Under the pieces are notes generated by a model. The model did not search any database and had not been told where the DNA came from. It was given only the letters and a program-made list of their open reading frames with translations. This document shows, in pieces, positions 8,920-19,026 of a stretch of DNA of 64,000 nucleotides. The DNA comes from Bacteroidota bacterium. Lineage in GTDB: Bacteria > Bacteroidota > Bacteroidia > Chitinophagales > Chitinophagaceae. The stretch is from NCBI GenBank assembly GCA_005884665.1, contig VBAT01000013.1:102214-166213 (forward strand). Direction: 5' to 3'. The translations under genes were made by a program, and so were the position numbers. Numbering within the stretch: position 1 is the first letter of the stretch; each line of letters starts with the position of its first letter.

Positions 8920-10071
8920 ATGCCAGAGAATCAACCATCTTACGAAAAACCAAGGGTACTAATGAAAAGCCACTTCCATCTGTTGCAGATTGATCTGCAT
9001 CTCCAGGATTATAAGTTTGCCTTACTTTGTTTCGTTACCGCTTTTGTTGTAACAATGTTATCAATTCCGCTTATCATAAAGCTGTCGAGAAAATACGACT
9101 TATATGATATGCCGAACGAACGGAAAGAACATGTCCTGCCTGTCCCAACCATGGGAGGAATTGCAGTTGTTGCCGGCATGTTAGCAGCATTAGGGCTGTG
9201 GCTCCCGTTTCATTATGACACCCCTCAGGTCTGTTTCTTTTTTTCTGTGGCCGTTTTACTGAGCCTTGGAATCATGGATGACCTCAGAGATCTTTCGGCA
9301 CGATATAAATTTTTCATCCAGGCAGCTCTTGCCACGCTGATGGCCATTTCAGGTATCCGTATTACTTCGTTTGAAGGTCTATTTGGTATTTACGAATTGC
9401 CGCTTGCGGCCCAGTATACTTTTACATTGCTTACTATCGCCGGAGTTACGAATGCATTTAATTTAATTGACGGCATTGATGGCCTGGCAGGAGGCATCGG
9501 TTTTATGAGCCTTACCACCCTGGGTATATTTCTTACTATGAATGGCGACATCATTTCCGCATTGATTGCTTTTTCACTGGCTGGGGCGGTAGTAGCTTTT
9601 CTTTATTTCAATTTTAATCCAGCCAAGATCTTCCTGGGAGATACAGGTTCACTTGTGCTGGGCTTTAGTATAGCGGTTCTTTGTATCCGCCTGATGCAGG
9701 TAAATACACTGACGTCGCTGCCTCATTCACCTTTATTTGTACTTAGCCTTGTGTTCATTCCCGTATTCGATACCATCCGTGTTTTTGCCAAAAGAATATG
9801 GAAGGGGAAATCGCCGTTCCAGGCGGATAAAACGCATATTCATCACCTGCTGACAAATGCGGGATTCAGCCACGTGTTCGCTACGCGGCTTATTTGCGGC
9901 CTGCATGGATTTATCCTGCTGGAGGTATACTGGTTGAAAGAACTGAGAATAGAGCTCATCCTGCTTATCCTGATAGCGTTTATGATTGTTGTGACCACCG
10001 TGCTCAAGAATATCCGTGTGTTCGTAAAAAAGACTTCAACCGGTTTTTCGCAATCGTTTATCGAGAACTAA
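8920..10071 (+). CDS. Polyprenyl-phosphate HexNAc-1-phosphate transferase (MraY/WecA family)
   Basis: This integral membrane enzyme moves a sugar 1-phosphate onto undecaprenyl phosphate to start synthesis of a surface polysaccharide. The 383-residue protein has ~10-11 hydrophobic helices and the family motifs in order: MGGIAVV, the Mg2+-binding MDDLRDLSARYKF, NAFNLIDGIDGLAGG, FLGDTGSLVLG, and the cytoplasmic KTHIHHLL loop with the HxHH histidines. The KTHIHH loop points to the WecA/TagO branch rather than MraY. There are no other polysaccharide genes nearby. An alternative start at 8962 (MKSHFHLL) would remove a 14-residue polar leader. A terminator lies 30 bases downstream. Confidence 0.88.
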   Translation: MPENQPSYEKPRVLMKSHFHLLQIDLHLQDYKFALLCFVTAFVVTMLSIPLIIKLSRKYDLYDMPNERKEHVLPVPTMGGIAVVAGMLAALGLWLPFHYDTPQVCFFFSVAVLLSLGIMDDLRDLSARYKFFIQAALATLMAISGIRITSFEGLFGIYELPLAAQYTFTLLTIAGVTNAFNLIDGIDGLAGGIGFMSLTTLGIFLTMNGDIISALIAFSLAGAVVAFLYFNFNPAKIFLGDTGSLVLGFSIAVLCIRLMQVNTLTSLPHSPLFVLSLVFIPVFDTIRVFAKRIWKGKSPFQADKTHIHHLLTNAGFSHVFATRLICGLHGFILLEVYWLKELRIELILLILIAFMIVVTTVLKNIRVFVKKTSTGFSQSFIEN

Positions 10072-10097
10072 TTTTTCCGCCACATTATGATGATAGC

Positions 10098-10124
10098 AAA
10101 GGGAGCCTGACAGGCTCCTTTTTT
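10098..10124 (+). terminator. Rho-independent terminator after the WecA-like gene
   Basis: A GGAGCC arm (10102-10107) pairs with GGCTCC (10113-10118) across a 5-base loop. It is followed at once by six T residues, 31 bases past the stop codon. Confidence 0.85.
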
Positions 10125-10252
10125 GTCATATAACACATTATATGACATCGGATTAAAAAGTTTTTTATAGCAAAATAACGAGACCGTCTTTCCTTAAAGC
10201 TTCGCTATCAGGACACTGTTTTTTCCTCGTAGATTTCCTAATGCCCTGTGGA

Positions 10253-10283
10253 TTGTATACTAGTAATTCCTGTATTATCCTTG
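10253..10283 (+). promoter_or_regulatory. Candidate Bacteroidota-type promoter
   Basis: A TTG at 10253-10255 is followed after 20 bases by TATCCTTG (10276-10283), one mismatch from the Bacteroidota -7 consensus TAnnTTTG. It lies about 35 bases before the chosen ATG of the type A sorting-domain protein. Found by eye only; such matches occur by chance in AT-rich DNA. Confidence 0.3.
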
Positions 10284-10318
10284 TGAAGAATTACCCAACA
10301 CCCCTGAAAACTACGAAT

Positions 10319-12007
10319 ATGAAAAATCTGTATCCTGGCATTAATTCGAGTAGATTTTCCTTCACAGGAGAGAATCTAAAGCTGAATGCTCATCTTTCCA
10401 ATAGCTTTTCCTTAAAGAAATTTTACTATATAGTTCTGGTCATTGCTGCCGGCTTTTTCGCCGCGCCTTCTTCTGCACAGGTCGGCATTAATACGTTTAC
10501 TTCTCTTAATACCCCCGCTGCTTCGAGCATTTCTAATGCAGGAACAGGCTGTGGGGTATCAGCGCAATCTGAATATATTCCTTCAAACAATAACAGGTTC
10601 AACTACAATTTTGGAAGTAACAGCGGATCTGGTTCCGGTGTAAGAGCGGTAAACGGGTATATGGCCGGTGGCGCCGCTTATTCAGTGATCGCCAACGTCG
10701 TTACTGGTGTTGTGATGAGAAGGGTAAATAACCCGGGAACAGGCGGTACAAAGGACATCCTGTTTTTTTCAGGTAGCAGGAATCCGGGGCTTAATACAAC
10801 AGGACAAACAAACTCCACGTTGACCCTGAACCTGAATGCAGGATATGTTGCAAGCATGGACGTTGCGTTTTCTCAAAACAACCTGCTGATCGGTACTGAC
10901 AATATTTTCTCCAACCAGGGAAATGCAAACGACAACAACAACAATATAGAAAGAGTGGATGTGATGATAGGAGCTGGTTATACAATTATCGACGCTCAAA
11001 AATATGGTTTCCCTATCCTTGAAAGAGGAGTATATGGAGCACATGACGCTTTTAAAATCGCGGTGATACTGGCAATAGATGCATCGGGCAATCCAACAGC
11101 CTATTCAAATGTAGTATCTGTGACCTCTATAAATTATAATAATACAAGTTCCGCCAACCCGGTAGCCGATGGTACTTACAATTACTTTTTATTCAGGAGA
11201 ACCGGAAGCAGTAGTCTGAAAGTCAACCAACATATTACCGACCAGGGAATTGGTGGTGTTGCTTTTCGATTCGCTGATTTTGGTATCGCTAATGGCACTA
11301 AGATCTACGGTTATTCGATCATGGCCAATGATTTCAATAGCACATCGGGCGCCGATGTCGTGAATTACAATAATTCCGCACGTTATCCTACCAACACTTC
11401 TGAGTCTGTCGGTGGTCTTGATATATTAGCAGTTCTCGGTATCGCGATGCAAACAATGATCTTACCTGTCGAAATCTCTTCTTTCACGGCTGCTAAAAAA
11501 GAAAACCGCGCCGGTTTGGAATGGACAACTGTCAGCGAAATGAACAACCGCGGTTTCAGGATAGAACGCAGCACCGATGGTAAAAACTGGATGGAAATCG
11601 GTTTTGCTCCGTCAAAGGCGCCGCAGGAAACAAACACAGAAAAAATTAATTATTCTTTCAATGACAATACGCCTGTAAAGGGCATAAACTACTACAGGCT
11701 CGTTCAGCTCGATTTTGATGGTAAGGAAAAAGTCACCGAAGTTAGAACTGTTTCTTTTGGTAAAGACGATTCAAATTCGATAAAAGTATTTCCCAACCCA
11801 GTTGCTGGCGATCTACACATAGAAGGACTTAGTTCCGGCATGAACATAAAACTTGTTGATGCAAGAGGCGCTGTTCTTAGCCGGTTTACCGCCCGTACAT
11901 CGACAACTGAAGTAATCGCTACTGATAAATTAAACAAGGGTGTTTATTTTGTGCAGGTAGGGGCAGTTGATGGGACAGCGAAGACACTTAGGTTTGTAAA
12001 AATGTAA
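10319..12007 (+). CDS. Secreted protein with T9SS type A C-terminal sorting domain
   Basis: From the ATG at 10319 the protein has 562 residues. It opens with an unusually long polar leader (~38 residues) before the hydrophobic core YYIVLVIAAGFFAAPSSAQ, after which the mature chain begins VGINTFTSLNTPAA. The middle is a low-complexity Asn/Gly/Ser-rich beta region without a known enzyme motif. Residues from about 415 (VEISSFTAAKKENRAGLEW) begin the fibronectin-like segment often found before sorting domains. The end, KVFPNPVAGDLHIEGL through KGVYFVQVG, is a type A sorting domain, so the protein should be exported by T9SS and anchored to the surface or released. An upstream ATG at 10241 is less likely. 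Specific function unknown. Confidence 0.85.
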   Translation: MKNLYPGINSSRFSFTGENLKLNAHLSNSFSLKKFYYIVLVIAAGFFAAPSSAQVGINTFTSLNTPAASSISNAGTGCGVSAQSEYIPSNNNRFNYNFGSNSGSGSGVRAVNGYMAGGAAYSVIANVVTGVVMRRVNNPGTGGTKDILFFSGSRNPGLNTTGQTNSTLTLNLNAGYVASMDVAFSQNNLLIGTDNIFSNQGNANDNNNNIERVDVMIGAGYTIIDAQKYGFPILERGVYGAHDAFKIAVILAIDASGNPTAYSNVVSVTSINYNNTSSANPVADGTYNYFLFRRTGSSSLKVNQHITDQGIGGVAFRFADFGIANGTKIYGYSIMANDFNSTSGADVVNYNNSARYPTNTSESVGGLDILAVLGIAMQTMILPVEISSFTAAKKENRAGLEWTTVSEMNNRGFRIERSTDGKNWMEIGFAPSKAPQETNTEKINYSFNDNTPVKGINYYRLVQLDFDGKEKVTEVRTVSFGKDDSNSIKVFPNPVAGDLHIEGLSSGMNIKLVDARGAVLSRFTARTSTTEVIATDKLNKGVYFVQVGAVDGTAKTLRFVKM

Positions 12008-12048
12008 CCGCATTCAACATTCACAGGTCCACGCAAGCGTTCAATTCG

Positions 12049-13605
12049 TTATTGCGTTTCTTTTTTTGGAGAGGTTTTCTTATCTCTTCGATTTTTATAC
12101 AGTTGAAGTGCCTGGTAAGCTCTATAGTATTTGTAAATGTTGCTCACGTATTGAACCGGTTCCGTCCCGATATGATGTGCAGCTAAGATCTCTACACTAT
12201 TAAACCATTCATTTGCATTCATACCCTTTTCACTGGCTTCTCTTCTTAATTTTCTGAGATTACCTGGTCCGGCGTTATAGGCGGCCAGGGCAAAGAGATG
12301 CCTGTTCAACGAATCCATTTGCTCCCCCGCAAAATAATTGTCAATTAAATACCTCATGTATTTTGCGCCGGCATGAACATTATTGTCAACACTTCTTCTT
12401 ATTTCGGGAATACTGATAGGCGGGCTGGAGGCTGTAGATGGCAACACTTGCATTAAACCAACCGCGCCCGCATGGCTCACGGTCTCCTGCTTAAGTTGAG
12501 ACTCCTGGAATGCCTGGGCTGACAATAACAACCAGTCAAGGGAATAAGTAACCCCGTATTTTTTGAACAAGGTTCTAAAATTATTTAAATCCGATAACGC
12601 TTCAACGCTTTGGGCGTTTCGCAACCTTCCTTTATTTTTCAGCCATTTGTCATAGATCATATTCCCGATCATCGATCCCTTTCTTATCGTCGGAATAAAT
12701 TTATTGACAGCGGCTTTCAATTTTGGTGAATTTTTCCTGAACGCCCATCCATATGACACGTTATTGTCAACCGCAATTCCAGCGTATACTTTTAGTTTAC
12801 TATATACGCTACTCCAAAGCTTACCAAGGTCCTCGGAAATTATCGTGAAAGGGATCAATCCCTCATTTACCATTTCGAGAATATCTTCCGCTTCAAGATA
12901 AGGACCTATGAATTCAATATACAAAGGTTTGAGCCCGGTTCTTCGAAGCGAATCGTTAAGCCTGATTAATGATTCCTGATAGCTGCTGTTTTCACGAACA
13001 TATATATGCCGGCCAGAGAGATCGGCAATTGATCTAATAGTTGGCGCTGAAGGCCCGCCTACCAGGATATCTTTTATACCGGTTACAGTTGGCAACGAAA
13101 AGTCGATTAGCTTCTCCCGCCCTGGTGTTATCGTATATCCCGATGCGATCATATCTGCGTAACCAGCTGTCAATAATGGCAGGATGTGTTCACGACTGAC
13201 GGGTATAAAAATGACACGTACCCTGGAAGGATTGAACTTCAGCTGCCTGTTTAGTTCCTTTTCAAAAAGATTTAGTAGCTCGTAAGCAAGACCATATCTT
13301 TTCATTCCTTCAACGTAGTAGTACGTTTTTGAGTAAGGGACAAGGACCCGGATATATCTTCGGGCAATCATACTATCCAGATCGCCGAACGCAATATTTG
13401 CCAATCCCAGTATTTCGTCTTCTGAAGCCCAGTGCAGGTAGGAAATGCTATCGCCTTTGATATTAATTGCGTATGACTCGGCGGAGTCTGTATTTACCAC
13501 TAAATCGGGGTTATTAACGTCGGTTTTTCCCGAATCTGGGACAGTGTCACATGCAAAATGATAAACAATTACCAACAAAATCAGAAAATAGATGAAGTTC
13601 TTCAT
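12049..13605 (-). CDS. MltF-like lytic transglycosylase (solute-binding domain + SLT domain)
   Basis: The 518-residue protein has a hydrophobic N-terminus ending in a cysteine (IVYHFACD), perhaps a lipoprotein signal, though the -3 residue is not canonical. Residues ~85-310 resemble a periplasmic solute-binding (SBP_bac_3) domain (ADMIASGYTITPGREKLIDFS). Residues ~350-490 form a lysozyme-like SLT domain with the catalytic Glu at 368 (AQAFQESQL), GLMQVLPSTA and FALAAYNAGPGNL. This is the MltF layout: cleavage of peptidoglycan glycan strands, with the front domain giving regulation. The gene is convergent with the type A secreted protein. It has a strong Shine-Dalgarno directly upstream (13611-13618). 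Confidence 0.9.
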   Translation of the reverse strand: MKNFIYFLILLVIVYHFACDTVPDSGKTDVNNPDLVVNTDSAESYAINIKGDSISYLHWASEDEILGLANIAFGDLDSMIARRYIRVLVPYSKTYYYVEGMKRYGLAYELLNLFEKELNRQLKFNPSRVRVIFIPVSREHILPLLTAGYADMIASGYTITPGREKLIDFSLPTVTGIKDILVGGPSAPTIRSIADLSGRHIYVRENSSYQESLIRLNDSLRRTGLKPLYIEFIGPYLEAEDILEMVNEGLIPFTIISEDLGKLWSSVYSKLKVYAGIAVDNNVSYGWAFRKNSPKLKAAVNKFIPTIRKGSMIGNMIYDKWLKNKGRLRNAQSVEALSDLNNFRTLFKKYGVTYSLDWLLLSAQAFQESQLKQETVSHAGAVGLMQVLPSTASSPPISIPEIRRSVDNNVHAGAKYMRYLIDNYFAGEQMDSLNRHLFALAAYNAGPGNLRKLRREASEKGMNANEWFNSVEILAAHHIGTEPVQYVSNIYKYYRAYQALQLYKNRRDKKTSPKKETQ

Positions 13606-13610
13606 GTTTC

Positions 13611-13618
13611 CACCTCCT
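13611..13618 (-). promoter_or_regulatory. Strong Shine-Dalgarno site
   Basis: On the minus strand AGGAGGTG lies 5 bases before the ATG at 13605 and is nearly a full match to the anti-SD sequence. Bacteroidota genes usually lack such a site, so it fixes the start of the MltF-like gene. Confidence 0.6.
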
Positions 13619-13806
13619 CGAATCGTTCGTCAACATTTATGTAGAGACCTGATCAGGTTATACCACCCATATTTGCCTCGCATCAAAGCATGGCCTTAAG
13701 TAAGATATACGTTTTTGAGTACAGCTTGATATGTACATGTTTGCTACTTGCCAAAAAAGAGCTTTTTAAAGCAAGTGTAAAATATTGATTTCGTAAATCA
13801 ACTTTC

Positions 13807-14427
13807 TCAATCGATCATTTGCATTTGAACAGCCATCTTGACGAGGGAAGCCGTATTTTTTACTTCGAATTTGGCAAGCAGGTTTTTCCGGTGTGTATCA
13901 ACTGTGGTATTCGCTACAAAAAGTTTTTTTGCTATTTCATTATTAGTCATTCCCTCTGCTATAAGTTCCAGCACTTCCTTTTCCCTGCGTGTAAGCACCG
14001 GCATTTCAGCAGAAATATTTTTCCGCAATACCTGTGAAGTTTCGTGACTCAGGTATGTTTTTCCTTTCATCACTGTTGCTACGGCTTCTTTTAGTTCTTC
14101 CTGTGTGGCGTTTTTTAATACATAACCCGAAGCGCCATTGTCCATCATTTTTTGGATAAAACTTTGCTGGTTAAACGTGCTGAGTCCAATTATGAAAACA
14201 AGAGGGTATTTTTCTTTCACTTCCTTACACAGGTTGATCCCGCTTTTATCCGGCAGATTGATATCCATCAAGATCACATCCGGTTGCTGGTTTTTTAAAA
14301 AAGCCAGGCAGGATGCGGCATTCATAGCATGACCGACCCACTCAATGTCCTTTTCGTTTTGTAATAATGAACGGAGCCCCTCTATCACCATATAGTGATC
14401 ATCTACTATGAAAACCTTTGTCGTCAT
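13807..14427 (-). CDS. Response regulator, NarL/LuxR (FixJ) type
   Basis: The 206-residue protein has an N-terminal receiver domain with the acidic pair at 9-10 (VDDHYMV), the phospho-acceptor Asp55 (VILMDINLPD) and a conserved Lys near 105 (GYVLKNA). A C-terminal LuxR helix-turn-helix (LTRREKEVLELIAEGMTNNE, then KLFVANTTVDTHRKNL) binds DNA. The stop codon of the upstream histidine kinase is directly adjacent to this start, so the two are co-translated and surely form one pair. Targets are unknown; the neighbouring surface-protein and MltF genes are candidates only by position. Confidence 0.92.
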   Translation of the reverse strand: MTTKVFIVDDHYMVIEGLRSLLQNEKDIEWVGHAMNAASCLAFLKNQQPDVILMDINLPDKSGINLCKEVKEKYPLVFIIGLSTFNQQSFIQKMMDNGASGYVLKNATQEELKEAVATVMKGKTYLSHETSQVLRKNISAEMPVLTRREKEVLELIAEGMTNNEIAKKLFVANTTVDTHRKNLLAKFEVKNTASLVKMAVQMQMID

Positions 14428-16359
14428 TTAAACAGGAAGTTCTATTAAAACAGACGTTCCTTTTTCTTTTTGTGAATTTACATCAAATTTCCCTTTCAAA
14501 AATTCCACCCTGCTCTGAATATTACTCCAGCCAATGCCCCTTGATTGCTTCAATACGGAAGTATCGAAACCCTTTCCATCATCTTCTACCGTCACTGATA
14601 GTATATTATCTGTTCTACTTACCTGTACAATCACATTTCGTGCTGAAGCATGTTTCATTGTATTATTTAAGAGTTCCTGAACTATTCGGTAAAGAGTGAT
14701 AGCGGTTGTCTGGTCGATCACTGCACCATCCAATCCGATTGATTGATAATTTACTTTTAATGCACCACCCTGGTTGATGTCATTGCAGAAATCTTTCAAT
14801 GCGGTATCCAATCCAAACTTTACCAGTGTCTCCGGCATCATATTATGCGCTACGCGGCGCATTTCTTTGATAGAACTATCCAGCATATCCATGCTGCGTT
14901 CAAAGGCCTGGTGATTCTCAGGCGTCATTACAAGATTTCCTTTCATAGTCTGAAATGAGTATTTAATACCAGATAACATACCTCCCAAACCATCATGCAG
15001 GTCTTTTGCCAGGCGGGTTCGCTCCTGCTCTTCTCCTTTTACCACAGCTTCTGCAGCCGTTAACTGCTTTTCGATTTCCAGTTCGGTGATACGTCGCTGG
15101 TGAATTGTTTGTTTTTGGCGGTAATTACGGTAAGAAAGCAATGAGATAATAAGTAGGATGATTCCCGAACCGATAAGAACATAATTCAATGTTCTTCTTT
15201 TTTGCAACTGTGTCTTCTGAAGTATTATCTGTTTATCTTTTTTTTCTGACTCATATTTTTTCCCCATCTCTGTCGTTGTTTTCAAGACCTGGTCATTCAA
15301 TAGCGTCTCCCGGATAGAATCACTTTTTTGTTTTGCCCAAAGCGAGGTCTTAAAATCCCGTTCCCCTGCAGCAATGTAGGACAATATGGTATAGATATTT
15401 TTCAATTCATCTTTTAGTGAATCTTTCACAGCCATATTCAACGCTTCATAAATATTTTTCTTTGCGGCAATGCCATCCCCATTAAAGTAATTTGCATAAG
15501 CAATATTATATAATGAGCTAACCAGCCCCTGGTTACTTTGTAATTCTTTGGACAAAAGCAGGGATCTTTCAGAAACCTCAAGCATTTTTTTAAAGTCATT
15601 CCTGTCGGCATAAGCGTCGGCCATATAGCCATAAATTGCAGCCTCTGCATATTTATCATTAAGCTTTATGGATTCATTCATTGCTGTAGCATAATAAAAC
15701 AAGGCACTATCGGTATTTTTCAGCATCGCATAGCTCTGTCCCAGCGTAGCATAGATCCTGTTGGGGTATGCATTGCTGCCGGTTTGCCGGTGAAGTTCAA
15801 GTGACAAGAGAGAAAAGTCAACCGCCTTATGGAATTGGCCAAGATTATAATAGGCGTTAGCGGTATTCTGGTACATTGCGCTGAGCTTTTCCTTCTCACC
15901 GCTTTTTTCCAAGAGTCCCAGGGCCTGCAAAGAATATTCAAGTTGTTTTTCAAATTGCCCAAGGTATTGATAAACAATTCCGGTATTGGCAAGCATATTA
16001 ATGATCAGGTTCGAATCCTTTAACTCCCTGGCTTCAGCCAAAGCATCATTACTTTGCTGCATGGCAAGATCGTAATTGCCTTTTGTAAAAGACACAATGG
16101 CGCTTTGTGAATAATACTGGTATAATCCCCGCTTAAATTCCAATGAACTGGATAATCGTCTTGATTCTGCCAAATAATAGATGGAAGAATCCTGGTTACT
16201 GGTTTCATACATGTCTGCGATCTTCAGCAATAACATTACCTTACCTGTATCTTCTTTGGCACCTGAAAGCTGCCTCAACAAACTATCTCTTATTTCAACC
16301 TGTGATTTCGCATTTACTGTTGGAATGAGCAGCAGCAGTATGTACACTATTCTTCTCAT
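14428..16359 (-). CDS. TPR-repeat sensor histidine kinase (HisKA_3/HATPase)
   Basis: From the ATG at 16359 (MRRIVYILLLLIPTVNAKSQ, signal peptide) the 643-residue protein has a periplasmic array of about seven TPR-like repeats (YHKAVDFSLLSLELH-type units). A single transmembrane helix follows at about residues 392-412 (YVLIGSGIILLIISLLSYRN), then a coiled coil and a HisKA_3 domain with the phospho-accepting His in KDLHDGLGGMLSG. It ends in a HATPase with DDGKGFD and SRGIGWSNI. This TPR-HK layout paired with a LuxR regulator is common in Bacteroidota. The gene is adjacent to its regulator without a spacer. An upstream ATG (16392) is in frame but gives a poorer signal peptide. Confidence 0.92.
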   Translation of the reverse strand: MRRIVYILLLLIPTVNAKSQVEIRDSLLRQLSGAKEDTGKVMLLLKIADMYETSNQDSSIYYLAESRRLSSSLEFKRGLYQYYSQSAIVSFTKGNYDLAMQQSNDALAEARELKDSNLIINMLANTGIVYQYLGQFEKQLEYSLQALGLLEKSGEKEKLSAMYQNTANAYYNLGQFHKAVDFSLLSLELHRQTGSNAYPNRIYATLGQSYAMLKNTDSALFYYATAMNESIKLNDKYAEAAIYGYMADAYADRNDFKKMLEVSERSLLLSKELQSNQGLVSSLYNIAYANYFNGDGIAAKKNIYEALNMAVKDSLKDELKNIYTILSYIAAGERDFKTSLWAKQKSDSIRETLLNDQVLKTTTEMGKKYESEKKDKQIILQKTQLQKRRTLNYVLIGSGIILLIISLLSYRNYRQKQTIHQRRITELEIEKQLTAAEAVVKGEEQERTRLAKDLHDGLGGMLSGIKYSFQTMKGNLVMTPENHQAFERSMDMLDSSIKEMRRVAHNMMPETLVKFGLDTALKDFCNDINQGGALKVNYQSIGLDGAVIDQTTAITLYRIVQELLNNTMKHASARNVIVQVSRTDNILSVTVEDDGKGFDTSVLKQSRGIGWSNIQSRVEFLKGKFDVNSQKEKGTSVLIELPV

Positions 16360-16519
16360 ACAGTAAAATAACCTTTTCCCCTCATTATGCAAATAAACGG
16401 CAGTGCAAACCCTTTCCTCTCCCCTTTTTCCATGATTTCTCCTGTTATTGAAAATCCTGCTTTTCGGGGAGAGGTAATATGTTTAAGAAAAACATACTTG
16501 TGCATTAAACTGACTGATC

Positions 16520-17785
16520 ATGAGATTGCAATTTTTAATCGCTGGTTTATCGTTTCTGACGATAACACGTGCTCAAAACGTGGGCATTGGTACCGGCGCA
16601 CCAATTGCCCGGCTGCATGTAGCAGATAGTAATGTTTTATTTGCCGGGCCTGTCACCATACCAGGCACAACTACTTATAATCCTCCTGTCTCCGGCGCAG
16701 GAAGCCGTATGATGTGGTATCCACAAAAAGCCGCTTTCAGGGTTGGCGCTGTTGATGATACCCAATGGAATAAAGATAGCATCGGGCGATTATCTTTTTC
16801 ATCCGGTTTTAATACAAAAGCAAGTGGATATGCTTCTACAAGTATGGGATACAATACGACCGCTAGTGGACCTTATTCCACTAGTATAGGATACATTACA
16901 AAAGCAATTGGAGAAGCTTCTACAGGTATGGGAGCTAACACGAACGCCATTGGACTCTGTTCAACCAGCATGGGAGCTGGCACAACCGCCAGTGGCAACT
17001 ATTCAACAAGCATGGGAGATGGGAGTAAAGCAAAAGCATATGCTTCGTTTACTGCAGGTTCGTACAATGACGATACTGATAGTCCGGGCATAAATGGAGC
17101 ACCCGGGGATAGAATCTTTCAAGTCGGAAACGGTACTTTTTCTTCAAAAACCAATGCAGTAACAGTGTTACGAAACGGGAATATGGGGATAGGAACAACG
17201 AACCCTGTAAAGCCACTTTCATTCCCGGCAGTATTAGGTGAAAAGATTCTACTCTACCCGGGAGGAGCAGGAGAAGTCGGGATCGGCGTGTATGGAAATG
17301 AACTAAGGCTACATTCAGATAACCCCGGTGCCAAAGTAAGTTTTGGTACACAAACCAATGCCGGGGTATTCACCGAAGTCGGAAAATTTGAAATCAATGG
17401 CAGTTATGCTCTAAGTGTATTTGGAAATATCTGGGCCAACGGAACAACCTATGCAAGCGATGAACGCTTTAAACAGAATATTACGGCAATTAAATCTCCC
17501 TTACAAAAACTTTTAAAACTAAATGGCGTGGAGTATGAAATGAAAACAAACGAGTTTGCAAACAATCATTTTATTCCGGGCAGGCAAATCGGTTTGCTGG
17601 CGCAAAATGTAGAAAAAATAGTCCCTGAAGCTGTAAATGAAATAGATGGTTACAAAGGAGTGGATTACGCGAGGTTGGTCCCGCTGCTAATAGAATCCAT
17701 AAAAGAACAAAATAAGAAGATGGAGGAACAACAAAACCAAATTGACGAGCTTAAGAAAAAGCTTGAACAACTCTTAAAAAAATAG
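16520..17785 (+). CDS. Surface fibre protein with YadA-like head repeats and S74 (endosialidase-type) chaperone domain
   Basis: The 421-residue protein has a signal peptide ([19 protein letters not shown], then NVGIGT). Residues ~95-175 contain about six 14-residue head repeats of the type ASGxYSTSMGxxTxA, as in trimeric YadA/Hep_Hag heads. Residues ~310-395 are the S74 intramolecular chaperone ([41 protein letters not shown]). The end is a Lys/Gln/Glu-rich coiled coil. The S74 domain normally trims itself after trimer folding, so this is expected to be a trimeric exported fibre. It is followed after 3 bases by a paralogous gene. Confidence 0.88.
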   Translation: MRLQFLIAGLSFLTITRAQNVGIGTGAPIARLHVADSNVLFAGPVTIPGTTTYNPPVSGAGSRMMWYPQKAAFRVGAVDDTQWNKDSIGRLSFSSGFNTKASGYASTSMGYNTTASGPYSTSIGYITKAIGEASTGMGANTNAIGLCSTSMGAGTTASGNYSTSMGDGSKAKAYASFTAGSYNDDTDSPGINGAPGDRIFQVGNGTFSSKTNAVTVLRNGNMGIGTTNPVKPLSFPAVLGEKILLYPGGAGEVGIGVYGNELRLHSDNPGAKVSFGTQTNAGVFTEVGKFEINGSYALSVFGNIWANGTTYASDERFKQNITAIKSPLQKLLKLNGVEYEMKTNEFANNHFIPGRQIGLLAQNVEKIVPEAVNEIDGYKGVDYARLVPLLIESIKEQNKKMEEQQNQIDELKKKLEQLLKK

Positions 17786-17788
17786 TGA

Positions 17789-18982
17789 ATGAAAAAAATA
17801 TTCGCCTTTATTATCTGCTTATCATCGGGCATTGCGTGCATTGCGCAAAACGTAGGAATTGGAACCACTGCCCCTGGGTTCCCGCTTAATTTTGCCAATA
17901 CAACCGGCGACAAAATTTCATTGTATGGCAATACCGGGAACCACTTCGGGTTTGGAATACAAAGCAGCTTATTACAAATACATACCGATGCAGCGATATC
18001 CAATATTGCCTTCGGCTATGGTGCCAGCAATAATTTTACGGAAAGGATGCGGATACTTAATAGCCTGGGATACGATGGTATGATTCTAAACGGAAGACTG
18101 GTATTAAAAAATGGAAGTTCCGATTTAGTTGGCGGCGGAGCAGGTGTATGGCTTTATAAACCTGATAATTCAGCCCTTCTTGGTTTTATGGGCGCACAAA
18201 ATGGTCAGAACATTGGGTTTTATGGCGGGCCTGCCGGTTGGGGTTTTACTTATGATGCCGTTACTAGTCGTGTAGGCATTGGTAATAATAATCCTAATGC
18301 ACCATTAGCATTTCCGCCCTCATTGGGGAAAAAGATAACACTCTATCCCGGCGCAACGGGTGATGTTGGCTTTGGCGTGGCAGGGAACCGGTTACAGATC
18401 TACTCAGATAATCCCAATGCTGATGTTGCCATCGGGTATGATGCAGCAGGAACTTTTAATGAAAGGTTTGCCGTAAAACCAACCGGCGCAATAGCAGTAA
18501 ATGGGAACACCGGTACGAGTGGCCAATTATTACAGAGTAATGGCAACGGTTCAGCCGCCACATGGGTCAACAAGCCATATGTGCTTTCCTACGCATATTC
18601 ATTATCAACATCTACCTATTTAACAGGAGCCGGTGTTTTGAGCGCCCCCATCCAGGGACTCGACAACCAAACATTTACCCTGCAGCAGCCAAGTTCAATT
18701 GTTTTTATGGCAAATCTAAATTCTACCGGAGATGTTTATACTGCATCATATGGCTACCTGAGTATAAAAATTCTTAATAATCTTAATCAGGTAGTAGCTT
18801 CCGGTTCGACGTGGGGACAGGCATTAGCAGATTTCAGACACATCACTATTACTGCTTTTCTTTCTGCCAATATACCCGCAGGCTTTTACCGGACACAGGT
18901 TTTATTAGTCCGGAATACTGATTCGGATGGCAATTTTACAATTGGAGGAGCTGCGGCCGTTTTACAGATTTTTCCTAATTAA
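17789..18982 (+). CDS. Secreted tail-fibre-like protein, paralogue of the upstream S74 protein without the chaperone
   Basis: The 397-residue protein begins with a signal peptide (MKKIFAFIICLSSGIACIAQ) and the same NVGIGT start as the upstream gene. Two copies of a ~100-residue unit (LNFANTTGDKISLYGNTGNH and LAFPPSLGKKITLYPGATGD) resemble the [20 protein letters not shown] unit of the upstream protein. It lacks head repeats and the S74 domain; the last ~130 residues form a Ser/Thr-rich beta domain. The genes are 3 bases apart and probably co-transcribed, so the products may form one structure or compete for one site. Function unknown. Confidence 0.75.
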   Translation: MKKIFAFIICLSSGIACIAQNVGIGTTAPGFPLNFANTTGDKISLYGNTGNHFGFGIQSSLLQIHTDAAISNIAFGYGASNNFTERMRILNSLGYDGMILNGRLVLKNGSSDLVGGGAGVWLYKPDNSALLGFMGAQNGQNIGFYGGPAGWGFTYDAVTSRVGIGNNNPNAPLAFPPSLGKKITLYPGATGDVGFGVAGNRLQIYSDNPNADVAIGYDAAGTFNERFAVKPTGAIAVNGNTGTSGQLLQSNGNGSAATWVNKPYVLSYAYSLSTSTYLTGAGVLSAPIQGLDNQTFTLQQPSSIVFMANLNSTGDVYTASYGYLSIKILNNLNQVVASGSTWGQALADFRHITITAFLSANIPAGFYRTQVLLVRNTDSDGNFTIGGAAAVLQIFPN

Positions 18983-19026
18983 TTTTTTACATGCACTTTA
19001 TCCTAATACTTCTTTAACAAAATAAA

